DNA of 64,000 nt. Source: Didymella arachidicola. Lineage: Eukaryota; Ascomycota; Dothideomycetes; Pleosporales; Didymellaceae. The stretch is taken from NCBI GenBank assembly GCA_016630955.3, contig CM049995.1, forward strand, positions 992,001 through 1,056,000, written 5' to 3'. Of this stretch, positions 35,340 through 46,841 are shown piece by piece. Under the pieces are notes generated by a model. That model had not been told where the DNA came from. It did no database searches and saw only the letters and a list, made by a program, of their open reading frames with translations. The position numbers and the translations under genes are program-made. Positions within the stretch are counted from its first letter, which is position 1. The number at the start of each line of letters is the position of its first letter.

Positions 35340-36664
35340 CTCTAGTCTTTGGCTGGTGACTTGGGGTAGAACGCAGACATTCTTTTCCCACACCATAAAT
35401 TCGAGTGCCTTTCTTGCTGATGCGATGACGTTTCCCTGTGTCTTTATCAGTACGTGACTTGCCTCAACACTCACCTCACATCACTCGCAGCTCCTACAAA
35501 TTACCAGCGCACAGCATCTGTACCACAATACCAGAAACAAGACTTGTGCGTCCGGACGCAGGTACACCCGCGCTGCAAGGGTAGCACTGCACGTTTCCTC
35601 AATGCTGCGCTATCGAATTGTACCACAGAACGTCATGACGTGAACACTGAAGGGAATGCGTCCGGCCGTCAACCAAAAGGTCGGTCGGATTATCAGTACA
35701 GTATAAGCTAATTAGCGCCTCAGCAGCTAGCCATGGGTCTACGCAATGGAGCCGAGCGGAGGACCGATGCCAGCCTTTCGATTCAATACTCCAAGACTGA
35801 GGATGTCGATGTTTGGAGGGGGTTTTGTTCGGAGGGAGGCGCCATGGCAGGGCGTATGCCATGTGCGTTGCACGCAGATGTCGTGCGAGGGAACGGAATG
35901 CAGACTCTCTATTTCCGGACTTCAGCTCGCAACCACAACCCAACGAACTGAGAGGCAAGGCTCGCGCTTGCAGATACGACCGGCGAGCCTTGCGACTTCG
36001 ATGGTGCGATCCGGCAGGTGAGCTCTGCAAGGCGCTGGCGAGGCAGGACTTGCGCCGACTGTGTTGCTGAAGTCAGCAAAGGATTGGAACGTGCCGTAGA
36101 AGATGGAGATGCTCAAGCTTTCGCGATGCAGGTTCTCATGCAAGATGATGGATGGTGCGCACTTTGGCTGCCCCATGATGCGGTCGGTTGCAGACAGAGA
36201 GCTACCCCGCTGTAACTTTGTAAGCTACAGCTTGGAGCTCTTGGAGCTCTGGGAGCTCGTGAAGTTCTGTCACGATCGCATGAGCCGCAAAACGTGCACA
36301 TTGTTTGTGGAAGGGCGAGCAAGCAACACCACCATCGACATGCGTTTCTTAACGCGACAAGCGCAAGTCAAGCAGACCCACAGCTCCTGCACCTCTGCAG
36401 GCCATCGCGGAGGTATGAGCCCTTAGCGCTGTAGGGCCGATGAAGTCATACGGAATGGACCTAAGCTCGCGCGGCGTGCTCTTTGTGCTGACAGTCAGCT
36501 TCCTAGCTGCAGGCCAAGAACGCTGCATGCGAGCTCGTGGGCTACCGGATGGATAAGTAGGCGCATGCTGCTACGTGCCTAGCTCCCAGCCTTGTGCTGG
36601 ATTTCCTCGAGCTCGCTGTCGCGCTTCAAAGCCCTGGAAGTTCTTACTTCACAGTCTACCCATC
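35340..36664. other. Intergenic, no gene seen
   Basis: 1.3 kb with only short, overlapping ORFs on both strands. A GGAGCTC motif recurs three times within 36233-36261 (GGAGCTCTTGGAGCTC, then GGGAGCTC). The upstream region of the phosphatase-like gene lies at the right end. Confidence 0.4.
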
Positions 36665-38486
36665 ATGTTCGCGGTCTCGCTAACGCTACTTGCCTTGGCT
36701 TGGGGTGCGAATGCCCAGGACAACGACTTGGACACTTACCAACCCCATGGCGCTTTCGCTTTCATTCGGTCTGGGGAGCGCACACCGCTGATCACGGGCG
36801 ACAACCAAGTGTTGACGGCGGTGGGCGCGCAGCAAATGTACAGGTTGGGCCAAAGCTTGAGAGCCAGGTGGATCGACGGCGAAAATGCTGGACTCGGAGT
36901 TGAGAACATTGCGAACATGTCGACCGGCATCTTGAACAATGACCAGATTTCTGTTCAGACGTTGGACAAGCAGTACCTGGTGTCCTCGGCGCAAGCCTTC
37001 ATGCAAGGCATGTACCCTCCCAACGCAGTTGGTAACTCAACTGGGGTTGGGGACTCGACAGGGTTACTTGCGGACGGGACGGTTGTGCAGGCGCCGTTGA
37101 ATGGATACCAATACGCGACAGTGCAGTCCTTCAACGAGTTCGCGTACAACTCAATTTACATCAGCGGGAATACAAACTGCCCAGAGTCGAAGCTACAGTC
37201 TTTGCAGTACACCGTGTCGGGCGGCTTCGAGAGCACCAAGGCTGCTAGCCAGGAAACGTACGATAAATTACAGACTAGCTGGTTCCAGGGCAACCTGCTG
37301 GACGACCAGAGGTACGAAAAGCTGATGGGTGTCTCAAGACTGCCAGGCTGACTGATGCAGGAACTACGATCACGCTCTCGAGATCTGGGACTATCTCGAG
37401 TACCAGTACACACACAACCGAACCATATACGAGAGGCTGACCGGGAGCCCTGTGTACACCGGAGTCTACAATGCAACGCGCTACCTCGCCGACGAATACG
37501 CTTGGAACTTTTGGGGCGCCACGGGCGTCTCGAACAGCAGCTCAGAAAACCAAGCCATCGGCGGCATGACCCTCGCAGCAGAAATCCTCCACCAATTCCA
37601 AAACCTCATCGCCGACCGCCAAAACCACAGCGCCTCCACCCCCGGCATCTCCCAACCCATCACCCTCCTCTTCGGCGACCCAGACCCCATGATAAACCTC
37701 ATGAGCCTCCTGCTCATGGACGCGCGCGACAAAAACTTCCGCGCCATCCCCCCCTACGCCTCCGCCATCATCTTCGAGCTCTTCTCCACCCGGGGGAATG
37801 CGAGTTTCCCACAAGACACAAGCGATCTGTGGGTCCGATTCTACTTCCACAACGGCACTGCGGACTTCAACAACCAGCTCATCGCGTTTCCCATGTTCAA
37901 TCACGGACCCAGCCTGACGGATATGCCGTGGCAAGATTTTAATATGATGGTTAGCCGGATCATGATGAGCACGATTCGGGAGTGGTGCGCGAGTTGCAGC
38001 GCGCCGAGTCTGTTCTGCACAGGCGTCGATAGCGACGTCATCGTCGTTGCGGATCCCAGGGCGTCAGCTAACCGCAACCACGGACTATCCCCAGCTGTGG
38101 CGGGTGTCGTTGGCGCGGTCGTCACGCTCGCCGTCGCGGGGTTGCTCTTCGCGCTCGCTATGCTGCTGGGCGGTGTGCGGTTCCACCGCGTGCAAAAGCA
38201 GAAGTCGGAGCTCGGCGGGTTCAAGGGCAGCAGCAAGCTTGCGTCTGATCCTGACGTGGCGCGTCTGGCCACGAACGGCGCGTTGCCTGCGGGGTTTGGC
38301 GAGACGGCGGGCAATGCTGGTTCCAAGACGAGGCATGAGAGGGTGGGGAGCTGGGAGCTGCGACAGAAGGAGTTTGGGGGGTTTAAGAGTGGGGATATGG
38401 GGGAGGAGTTTGCTAGGCCGAGGGAGAGCTTTGAGCGTATTGATGCTGTGGCGGGTCGTCCTGTGCGGCCGAGGGAGAGCGTTTAA
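36665..38486 (+). CDS. Membrane-anchored histidine-acid-phosphatase-fold protein, probably inactive, 2 exons
   Basis: Exons 36665..37311 and 37361..38486 give 590 residues. A signal peptide (MFAVSLTLLALAWGANA) is followed by the phosphatase fold. The active-site motif RHGxRxP is replaced by RSGERTP at about residues 35-41, so the nucleophilic His is Ser. The region matching the second motif (GHD in active enzymes) appears as LLFGDPDPMINLMSLL, with no His. Both catalytic histidines are therefore missing. Many N-glycosylation sequons lie in the ectodomain. One transmembrane helix (AGVVGAVVTLAVAGLLFALA) sits near residue 485, then a ~100-residue basic/polar cytosolic tail. This suggests a type I cell-surface or vacuolar membrane protein with a binding or sensing role. 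The family call is by motif; the loss of activity is inference. Confidence 0.78.
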
Positions 38487-39401
38487 GGAACTTTTCAAGC
38501 CTCGGTGGTGGGCCTTGGGATTGGAAACAGAGGAAGAGGAAGAGGAAGAGAAAGAGAAAGCTCAGACGAACCTTCACTTCGAGACGATCATGATACCCGG
38601 CTTTCAAGTCAAGCCTTGTTGTTTCTCACCTTACGATGTACTACGACACTCTCTTACGACTACATGGATACGATATATACACCACCCTGCTGCAAGACAC
38701 ACATGGGTTAATCTTGTAGCATCTGCCACGCACACTTCCCTCTGCTTCCCTGGTCCCGTCGCTCTCGACACTCTCTGTACTCTGTCTTCTCCGCTATTGA
38801 ATGCTGACGAACATATACCTGGGCTGCGTGGTGAGCACAGACGGTACGAGATGCTGTGGACGCCGTAGCGGGTCGAGGGACGGATACGTATGGAGGCGTG
38901 AGCACGAGGCTGGGCCGGATCCAGGGTCTAACCAGATGAGCCAGTTAGGCGCCAAACTCGGCGCACCTCCGCACGTTGGACTCGGCTGGAGGGCTGTGCC
39001 ATGGAGTCGGGCGAACGGTGTGTTCAGCCCACGAGAGCCGTCTGCAACCCACATGTTCTGTGTCGCCGGGGTGCGTCGTGTGCAGTGACGTAGCAGGTAG
39101 CGTGATGCCGAGCAGCCACCACAAGCGGCCGTTGGCGATCTGCGCGCTGCTTCGTCCCCACGCCCTGTCATGCTCTAGCGATGCCGTGTCCCCTGCGGCT
39201 AGCGGGCGGCGGAGGTGCAGACGGTCGAGCGACGCTTGGCCAGCACCCGTCCGACGGCGGCCCTGGTTCTCACCCTCGGCGGCCCTGGTTCTCCCCCTCG
39301 ACTGCCCCAGGACTTTGCTCTGCACGACTCCCCCGCTGCTCACTACCCGCTGCTCACTCCCCGCTCCTCGTCCCATGCACCGACGAGCGTAAGCGCAGGG
39401 T
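38487..39401. promoter_or_regulatory. Intergenic, upstream region of the WDR48-like gene
   Basis: A purine-rich GA tract lies at 38530-38560 (3' UTR side of the phosphatase-like gene). The right part is GC-rich and presumably contains the WDR48-like promoter. No gene seen. Confidence 0.4.
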
Positions 39402-42400
39402 ATGGCAAGAAGCGCGCGGAAGCGCATCAGCTATGGTAGGTCCCGCGGCCCTTGCCTGCATGCTATGCTCCTGCGGTGTCTCCGCCGTGGCAGCGTCTCG
39501 TCTCGCCGTGACCGTTATTGACGCGCGCAGTGCTGCCGCTGGCCAACTCGGCGGGCGGCCACCGGCTCGGAGTCAATGGCCTCGCTGTCGACCCCCAGAG
39601 CTCGACGTTGTAGGTGCCCGCCGTCGGCTGTGCTCGCCTGCCTCCGCTGACGCTCTGCTCCTAGATACTCGGGCGGCCGCGACGGCGTCATCTGCGCCTG
39701 GGACCTCGGACTCGACCTGAGCGCGACGGCGGCCGACGACGACGACGAGCGCGACCCGTTCGCCGACCACCACGCGGCCGACCACACGCCCCCGCCGACG
39801 CAGTTCCGCTCGCAGGTGCAGGCGCACACGCACTGGATCAACGACCTCGTCCTCGCCAACCACAGCGCCGCCCTCGTCTCGGCCTCGTCCGACATCACCG
39901 TCAAGGTCTGGCGCCCGGCCGCCCACGAAGCCGTCCCGCCAGAGACCATCGGCCTGCACACCGACTACGTCAAGCGCGTCGCCTCGCCTGGCCAGGCCGA
40001 GCACTGGGTCGCCTCGGGCGGCCTCGACCGCAAGATCAGCCTGTGGGACCTCAATGGCGGCGGCCGGCGGCTGGAGATCCTCGTCGGCGAGGACGACAAC
40101 TCGTCGGCCAAGGGCTCTGTCTACGCCCTGGCCGCGACCCCGAGCATCATCGCCAGCGGCGGGCCCGAGAGCGTCGTCCGCGTGTGGGACTCGCGGACGG
40201 GCAAGCGCATCACCAAGTTTGTGGGCCACACGGACAACGTGCGCGACATTCTCGTTGCGCACGACGGCGAGACCATCCTGACGGCCTCGTCGGACCAGAC
40301 GGTCAAGGTGTGGTCCATGAGCGCCGGCCGCTGCATGCACACGCTCACCATGCACAACGACAGCGTGTGGTCGCTGTTCTCCGAGGACCCCTCGCTCGGC
40401 GTCTTCTACTCCTCCGACCGCTCCGGCACCGTCGCAAAGACCGACGTGCGCAACTGCGCCGAGTGGGACGAGGGCCTCTCCGTCGCCGTCTGCCAGGAGC
40501 ACGAGGGCGTGGGCCGAGTCGTCAGCGCCGGCGACTACATCTGGACGGCCACCTCGAGCTCGAGCATCAACCGCTGGAAGAACATCGACACCGCTGCAGA
40601 GGTCGAACTGCCCGAAGCCTACAAGTGGCACAGGAACAGCGTCGCCACGACTCGCTCGCGCTACCCCTCGCCGCCTGCATCGAGCCCGCCCACGAACGGG
40701 ACCACCCCGAAGATCCCTGGACGAGCGCTCCTGCGCATGTCCAACGCCGCGCCGTACCCACAGCTGTTCACCAAAGATCCCGATGCGTCGACCCTGGCAA
40801 GCACACGAAAGCCCGCCGAGGCTGTGCAGACCACCACGGAGGCTCATGGCACGCTGCCCGTGCGCAATGCGCCAGACTTCTGCATCGAGGGCCAGAACGG
40901 TCTCATGAAGCACCACCTTCTGAACGACCGCAGACGAGTCTTGACCATGGACACGGCAGGAGAGTGCATGCTGTGGGATCTGATTCAGTGCGCGCCGATC
41001 AAGTCGTTTGGCAAGCGCCACATGGAGGACGTGCTGCCCGAGGTAAACACCCAAGAAAGCGTGGCTCATTGGTGCGCAGTCGACACTCGGATAGGAACAC
41101 TCACCTGCGTGCTGGAAGAGAACTACTGCTTCGATGCTGAGATGTACGCTGACGAGCTGCAATTGGAAGAGCAAATCGAGTTCCGAGAAGACCACAGGAT
41201 CAATTTGGGCAAATGGGTGTTGCGCTACCTCTTCTCGAACCTCATCGACGAAGAGATCAAGCGCGACGAGATCTACAGGGCTAAGATGCTGCAGGAGAAG
41301 GAGCAGCAGGCAGTGTCCAGGCCAACAAATATCGAGCTGCCCGCAAATGTCAATGGCTGGAACACGTCAGCGCCCACTTCTGGGTCTACACTGAAGGGCA
41401 ATGGATTCCACTTTCCACACACGCCCGGCATGGGCATCGGCTTGGCCACCCCCACATTACCGCCTAACAGCGCAGGACGAGGATCGCACGGCAGCGCCTA
41501 CCTTACACCAGCAAACGAAGAGGGCAACCCGCTTGAGCTGACCAAGTCGCAGCGAAGCTCGACCCAAGACCGCCAAGATTACTTCGGCGCAACTGCATCG
41601 AACGGCAACGGCAATGGCAACGGCAACGGCAATGGCAACGGCAACGGCAATGGCAACGGCAACGGCAACGGCAAACCAGCAGAAGGTGCGACCGAGACGA
41701 AAGAAGAGACAATCACATCGCCTACTACTGAAGACACGCCATCAAAGAAGAGCAAGGGCATGTTCGGCAAGAAGTTCAAGATGGGCTTCACCAAGAACAT
41801 GTTCGCAACTGGCGCGCCTATTGCCGCCGAGGCTCCCAAGCCCGTGGTTGATGAAAAGGCAGAGGACAGCGACTCGCACTCCAACAAGACTAATGAGAAG
41901 ACGTTTGAAGACAACTTCTTTGGCTCAATTCAGCGGATACGGAATGGCTACGAGGAGGCCCTGAACAACGGCGTGACGGACCTGATCTCAGCCATTGCGC
42001 CAAGCTTGCCCAACGACACACCTGTTCTGAAGCCGCCAGCGATGACCACAATCCTCATTCAGGAAGACCGCCCCGGTTCGGGTGGTGTAGCGGATCTGTT
42101 CGAGGGCAAGGTGGGCACATTGGGTCTCCAGGCCGATCTGATCGAGAAGGCGGCGCCCATGTGGCTCGGCGAGGTGCTCTTGCGCGTACGTATAGCCACG
42201 TCCATTCTCTTGACATTGTGACTGACCCATCCAGAACCAACTGCCACCCAAGGACATTGTCAAGGTCCCCTTCGTTCTCGAGCCGTACCAGAACTCGCTC
42301 CCCACCATCTCCACAGACGGGTACGCTACCGTCATTGTATATATATATTTCAAGGCTAATCATGTCCAGCAACAACCGCCTCAACGCGAACCGCATGCTC

Positions 42401-42850
42401 CGCGCCCGCAAAATCCTCGGCTACGTAGCAGAGCGCATCGAGCCCCCTCCCACAAAAGAAGAGCAGGAAACCGCAGAAAACGAAGGCTCCGCTCTCCGTC
42501 CTCACGAGTACCTCGAGCTCTACTGCAACGGCCAGGTACGCTATCCTCCCCCTTCATCGCTCGTCGCACACTGATCACCACAGCTCATCGACCCTCGCAT
42601 GACACTCGCGTCGATGCGTGCGCATGTATGGCGCGGCGGAGGCGACGTCATTCTGCACTACAAGGCCAATGGCAAGAAGGAGCTCAAGCCGCTGCCGACA
42701 CACCCCGGTCTGCCGTTCGCTGTGCAACAAGGCGGTTCGAGTTCGGGGTTGGGGAGCAGTAATGCGAGTGAGGGCAAGCCGAGCAGCGAGGCGGGGCGGA
42801 GTCAGGCTTCGAGCCAGGGCGAGAATAGGAATGCTGCGTTTGGGCCCTGA
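39402..42850 (+). CDS. WD40 protein of the WDR48/UAF1 family, 6 exons
   Basis: Exons 39402..39435, 39531..39609, 39665..42185, 42235..42320, 42370..42535 and 42584..42850 give 1050 residues. The N-terminal propeller begins MARSARKRISYVLPLANSAG, and WD repeats include LYSGGRDGVICAWDLG, LVSASSDITVKVWRP and ILTASSDQTVKVWSMSAGRC. A helical segment follows (LGKWVLRYLFSNLIDEEIKR). The C-terminal DUF3337-type region ends in a ubiquitin-like fold (NRLNANRMLRARKILGYVAE to HVWRGGGDVILHYKANGKKE). Family members activate ubiquitin-specific proteases (USP1/12/46 in animals, Ubp9 in fission yeast). A (Asn-Gly)12 run interrupts the linker. The 34-nt first exon and the GTAGGT donor at 39610 were chosen because they restore the conserved N-terminus. 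Confidence 0.87.
41601..41672 (+). repeat. Hexanucleotide microsatellite encoding (Asn-Gly)12
   Basis: Twelve consecutive AAYGGC units within exon 3 of the WDR48-like gene. The units alternate between AACGGC and AATGGC in a partly regular 18-bp pattern (C, C, T), showing expansion of a three-codon-pair block. Confidence 0.95.
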
Positions 42851-43481
42851 GCGCTGCTGAAGCATCGGTGGGAGCTGCATGTGTTTTCTCGACGTTTGTT
42901 AGTAGGGGTTTGGACTGTACATAAATAGCAGTAGGGGGGTTGTAATCACCCGACCACACGCGGTGGGGGGGTTTGGATATACAATCGTATCTCATCGACA
43001 CGACGCCATCTTCAAGCACCGAGGTTAGCTGAGTCTCGAGATGATGTACAACCGCGCGGTAATTCTTGTGTCAGCCCAGCTTTCTGATACGGGTATTGGG
43101 TAATTAGTTGAGTATTGATGCAGAAATGCGCTGGTGAGAGTTCAGGAACATTGTCAAAATGCCAGTCATGTTGGAGCTCGTTTCGAGGCGTGGAAGATAT
43201 CGCTGACTGCACAAGATGTTGAGACACGTCCCAGACTAGCGACTGGAGATACATGGTTCGATGCAGATGCAGGCTCGACGAGTTGTGGAGACCGTGTGGA
43301 TGCCCGGGCGATTGGACTGCTCGAACATCAGCGTTCAGGTAGAGGTGAACATGGGAAGGTGAGTTCGAGCACAACTGCCAGCAAAAGCAGGAAGGCTCCT
43401 CGCATCACAGCTTTCCACTACAGCTCACAAGCAACAACACAACATCTGCGCTATCGCTGTATCAATCAATCACAACCGGCC
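42851..43481. other. Intergenic, no gene seen
   Basis: The 3' flank of the WDR48-like gene and upstream region of the small gene at 43482. A G-run (GTGGGGGGG) occurs at about 42963. No gene is supported. Confidence 0.4.
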
Positions 43482-43927
43482 ATGGATACCTCCGACCACG
43501 CTAACCGCGCGTCGAGCATCGACCTCATAAACAAGCTCGAAAATCTTGTCATCTGTCAGTATAAGATCCACCGTTTGCAACACCTCGACTGACCACAGCC
43601 AGCTAAAGCACGTCCACTTTTCAAACCGCAGTCATCCACAATCCACTCATTCGACGTCATCATCTCCAAAACGCACCCCCCCAGTGGTCCAACTCGGCGA
43701 TATTGATACCAGCGACGAGTACAGAGCGCACCTCATCGCCTACACTGGCGGTCCCGATGCACCGCACAGCGAATGGATGCTGTTACTCGAAAAACCGGAG
43801 TCCGTGCGAGAGCCCTGTCGACGCGTTGGCAGACCTACTGGAAAATGTGTACATGCATGCCGGACAGTCGGTGATGGGGAGCGGCGCGGCCGTTGGCCTG
43901 ACATACAACGGGATTTGGAAGGGGTAG
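43482..43927 (+). CDS. Small hypothetical protein, 2 exons, 122 aa
   Basis: I do not recognise a named family. Exon 1 (43482..43554) encodes MDTSDHANRASSIDLINKLE and a few more residues. A 77-nt intron (GTCAGT...CCGCAG) leads to exon 2 (43632..43927), which is open to a TAG at 43927. Exon 2 contains a polar Pro/Thr/Ser linker, then MHRTANGCCYSKNRSPCESP and VDALADLLENVYMHAGQS, and ends in GLTYNGIWKG. The acidic helix and compact Cys/Arg motif look conserved rather than random. Read without the intron, the locus looks like overlapping frames with two frameshifts, which is misleading. It sits 69 bp from the stop of the convergent WRAP53-like gene. Confidence 0.6.
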
Positions 43928-43996
43928 AGTACCACGCCCGAGCTTGAGGGGGATTTTGGCGGTCCCAATGACCGTGTTGCTCTTCCGCAGTGAGGC

Positions 43997-45535
43997 TTAA
44001 TAGCTGGATAGTCCGAGAATATCAAGGCTGCCGCTCTCGGAAAAACGGGGTCTTGTGCCGCCGCCTCTTCTGATGCCTCCTTCCAATGTGTCACCGGTCA
44101 TTGACAGCATGCCACGAGCAGCCACAGCTAGACTGCCAGAAGCATGCACCAGCATGCTCACCACGGGCATATCTCCCCCACCGACAGCGACCACCTCGTC
44201 CGCCTCAACAGCGCCCTCTTTCAAGCACGGATCTTTCCACACTCTAATCTTCCCATCCATTCCTCCCGCCCACACCTCATGCGCTACCCCCTCAACGCCA
44301 TAAGGGCTAGCACCCGCATTCCACACATCAAACCCAAGCTTCTGCTTCGTCCCCGCGCATCTACCCACGCAATACCCCACCGCCATGCTGAAACTCCTCA
44401 CATCATAGATGAGAAGCACATCGCTATCTCTCTCAGCAACATACAAGTACCGTCCACAAGGGCTCCACTTGAGACTACTCACCCCGTCGCCCATCACCCC
44501 CGCCAGCGCCTCGTCACGCAGCCTCTTCCCGTCCAGAGTCCCGGGAAGCGGAAACGACGTGACTTCAGCGCCGCTCACCGCGTCGTACACACCCACGTAC
44601 CGCGTCCGGCTCCCTGCGGCGAGCATGCCCTCTGCAGACCCAGGCGAGACAGCGAGCGCGGATATGTGTCCTTTGAACCCGCGACCGCCGCCTTTACGCT
44701 TCGAGCGCGCCGAGGGGATGCTGCGGATGCCAAGTACCGGGTCCGAGGTGTGGGATAGGTCGAAGATGGAGATCAAGTTCTGCGTGCCGGCGAAGAAGTG
44801 GGTTCCGGGGTTTGAGTAGGCGAGGCTGAGCGGCGCGGTGACGGCTTCGGTGAGGTGGTTGATGAGCTTGTAGGATGCGAGGGGGGTTTGGATGTTGACT
44901 GGTGTTTGGGGGGTGGGGGGTGGGTTGGTCACGTCCCAGAGCGCGTTGTGCAGGGTTATGTATTTGTCGCGTCGGCTGATGAGGACGTGTGTGCTGTTGG
45001 GGTCTTGCAGGTTGAAGAGCGGGGTTGGCGTGAATGCCCAGATTGGGTTGGAGGATTTGAGTTGGGCGTAGGGGGTGAGGGGCTGCGTGGTGGTGGTGGA
45101 GAGTATGGCTGGGCCGATGGGGTAGACGGAGAACGCGCGGTTGTAGTCGGAGGTGAAGATGCATGTGCCGTCTGGCGAAAGCTGTGCTTCTTGTATGCAG
45201 CTTGTCGGAATTCGCTGGACAGGCTTTGGGACACCAAAGCATGCACTGCTGCCGTCAGACCTGGAGTCTGCTTCGTCGCTCGAGTCTGCTGATTGTGATC
45301 CCGGCGTTGCACGCTGCTCGTTGTTGACTTGGCCTGCTGTCCCGGACTGTGGAAGCGAATTGGCTTCGTCGCCTTGATTCTTGCCAGTCAAAATATCTGC
45401 ATCAGGATTTCCCTCTGCAACATGCTCATCCGTAGAATCGACATGGTATTGCCTACTTCGATCCGTCTCTTGCCCTGCCTCTGCGACCCTCGTACTCGCC
45501 AGACATCGCACCCTCAACACAGGCGCACTCATCAT
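43997..45535 (-). CDS. WD-repeat protein of the WRAP53/TCAB1-SWT21 family
   Basis: A single-exon gene of 512 residues. The first ~105 residues are polar and disordered. The propeller starts at IPTSCIQEAQLSPDGTCIFT, with SDYNRAFSVYPIG and later FKGHISALAVSPGSAEGMLA, GSRTRYVGVYDA, SSLKWSPCGRYLYVAERDSD and WAGGMDGKIRVW. The NRAFSVYPI-type first blade and the spacing of blades fit WRAP53/TCAB1 (telomerase RNA and Cajal-body factor in animals) and its yeast relative Swt21 (linked to pre-mRNA splicing). Function here is inferred from family only. Its start is 188 bp from the divergent mitochondrial carrier gene. Confidence 0.75.
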   Translation of the reverse strand: MMSAPVLRVRCLASTRVAEAGQETDRSRQYHVDSTDEHVAEGNPDADILTGKNQGDEANSLPQSGTAGQVNNEQRATPGSQSADSSDEADSRSDGSSACFGVPKPVQRIPTSCIQEAQLSPDGTCIFTSDYNRAFSVYPIGPAILSTTTTQPLTPYAQLKSSNPIWAFTPTPLFNLQDPNSTHVLISRRDKYITLHNALWDVTNPPPTPQTPVNIQTPLASYKLINHLTEAVTAPLSLAYSNPGTHFFAGTQNLISIFDLSHTSDPVLGIRSIPSARSKRKGGGRGFKGHISALAVSPGSAEGMLAAGSRTRYVGVYDAVSGAEVTSFPLPGTLDGKRLRDEALAGVMGDGVSSLKWSPCGRYLYVAERDSDVLLIYDVRSFSMAVGYCVGRCAGTKQKLGFDVWNAGASPYGVEGVAHEVWAGGMDGKIRVWKDPCLKEGAVEADEVVAVGGGDMPVVSMLVHASGSLAVAARGMLSMTGDTLEGGIRRGGGTRPRFSESGSLDILGLSSY

Positions 45536-45723
45536 TCACCAGCGGCCAGTCTTTCCATCTGTCCTACTCTTTGCGTCAATTTTTTAAAAAGTCCTGTCGA
45601 GAGTAAAGTGCTTGCACGCGATAGCACGCGACCTGTAAGGCTGACGCACAGACAGGGCTCGCCAAAAGTTCCAGACAACGGATGTGACGTCCGAAGCTCC
45701 AGCGTCACCATTCACTTTCCACC
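45536..45723. promoter_or_regulatory. Short divergent promoter, WRAP53-like / SAM carrier
   Basis: Only 188 bp separate the two start codons, so the genes must share control elements or have overlapping 5' UTRs. No motif is assigned. Confidence 0.55.
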
Positions 45724-46841
45724 ATGAGCGTCCTGGAGCCCTCGCGCCGACAGCCATGGGTTGAGTCGCCGTATGTGCGGTCGCTGTTGGTAAGAGATTT
45801 ATTCCCCCACCTCAATGTCCTCTCGCTCTATATCATCAGGCGCAATTGCAGTTTTGGCTGTGTCATGCAAGCTCCGAGGTCGCTCTCCAGACAGCTTCAA
45901 CACTCTCGAACTGCAATTGCGCACGCACAACACCACTTCTCCCTTTGCACAATCAAACTCCCCCTCGAAAATGCCATTTCGTTCCACAAACCACACACTA
46001 AAAATTCCAGGCAGGCGGCCTCGCCGGCACCACAGTAGACATATCCCTCTATCCCCTCGACACCCTAAAAACGCGCCTGCAGTCCTCCTCGGGCTTCATC
46101 GCCTCCGGCGGCTTCAGCGGCATGTACAAAGGCATCGGCTCCGCGTTCTGGGGCTCCGCCCCCAGCGCAGCCCTCTTCTTCATAACCTACGACTCCATCA
46201 AGCGCTCGCTCACCCCCCGCTCCACAGCCCACACAGCCACAGGCCAGGAACACAGCATTTCGCAAGACACCACCCCCGCAGTCCACATGCTCGCCGCCAG
46301 CCTCGCAGAGGTAGCCGCCTGCGCGGTCCGCGTCCCGACTGAAGTCGTAAAGCAGCGCGCGCAGGCGGGCCAGCACCCCTCCTCTCTCTCCGCACTAACA
46401 CACATCCTGCACCAACGCTCCGCCCACGGTCTCGCACACGTATGGCGCGAGCTCTACCGCGGGTGGAGCGTGACCATCATCCGCGAAATCCCCTTCACGG
46501 TGATCCAGTTCCCGCTCTGGGAGGCGCTGAAAGCGCACAGACAAGCGGCAACGGGGCGGACGCATGTGAGTGGTTTGGAGGGCGGGGTGTTGGGGTCTGT
46601 AGCCGGGGCGGTGGCGGCGGGGGTCACGACGCCGTTGGATGTGCTGAAGACGCGGATGATGCTTGCGAGGGAGAAGAAGCCGTTGTTTGGTATGCTGAGG
46701 GAGATACTGGGGGAGAGTGGGCCGCGGGCGTTTTTCGCGGGGATAGGACCTAGGGTCGGGTGGATTAGTGTGGGAGGGGCGATTTTCCTGGGGAGTTATC
46801 AGTGGGCGAGTAATTTGCTGGGGGGTGATGGGGAGGCGTGA
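45724..46841 (+). CDS. PET8: Mitochondrial S-adenosylmethionine carrier (Pet8/SLC25A26), 2 exons
   Basis: Exons 45724..45789 and 46011..46841 encode 298 residues, normal for a mitochondrial carrier. Three ~100-residue repeats are visible. Carrier signatures are LYPLDTLKTRLQS (repeat 1), VRVPTEVVKQRAQAG (repeat 2) and TTPLDVLKTRMM (repeat 3). AGGLAGTTVDISLYPLDTLK and PTEVVKQRAQ are typical of the SAM carrier subgroup, which exchanges cytosolic S-adenosylmethionine for matrix S-adenosylhomocysteine across the inner membrane. The 221-nt intron is longer than most here; the joined reading LL|AGGLAG is what fixes exon 1. Confidence 0.9.

Noticed and set aside
36233..36261. GGAGCTC triplicate as a functional element
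   Set aside because: Short, imperfect and isolated; more likely local slippage.
39573..41195. 540-codon minus-strand ORF
   Set aside because: Antisense to the GC-rich WDR48-like exon; its Gly/Val/Arg/Ala-rich composition is typical of a shadow frame.
43546..43947. Apparent frameshifts or programmed frameshifting in the small gene
   Set aside because: A single intron from 43555 to 43631 gives one clean frame, so no frameshift is needed.
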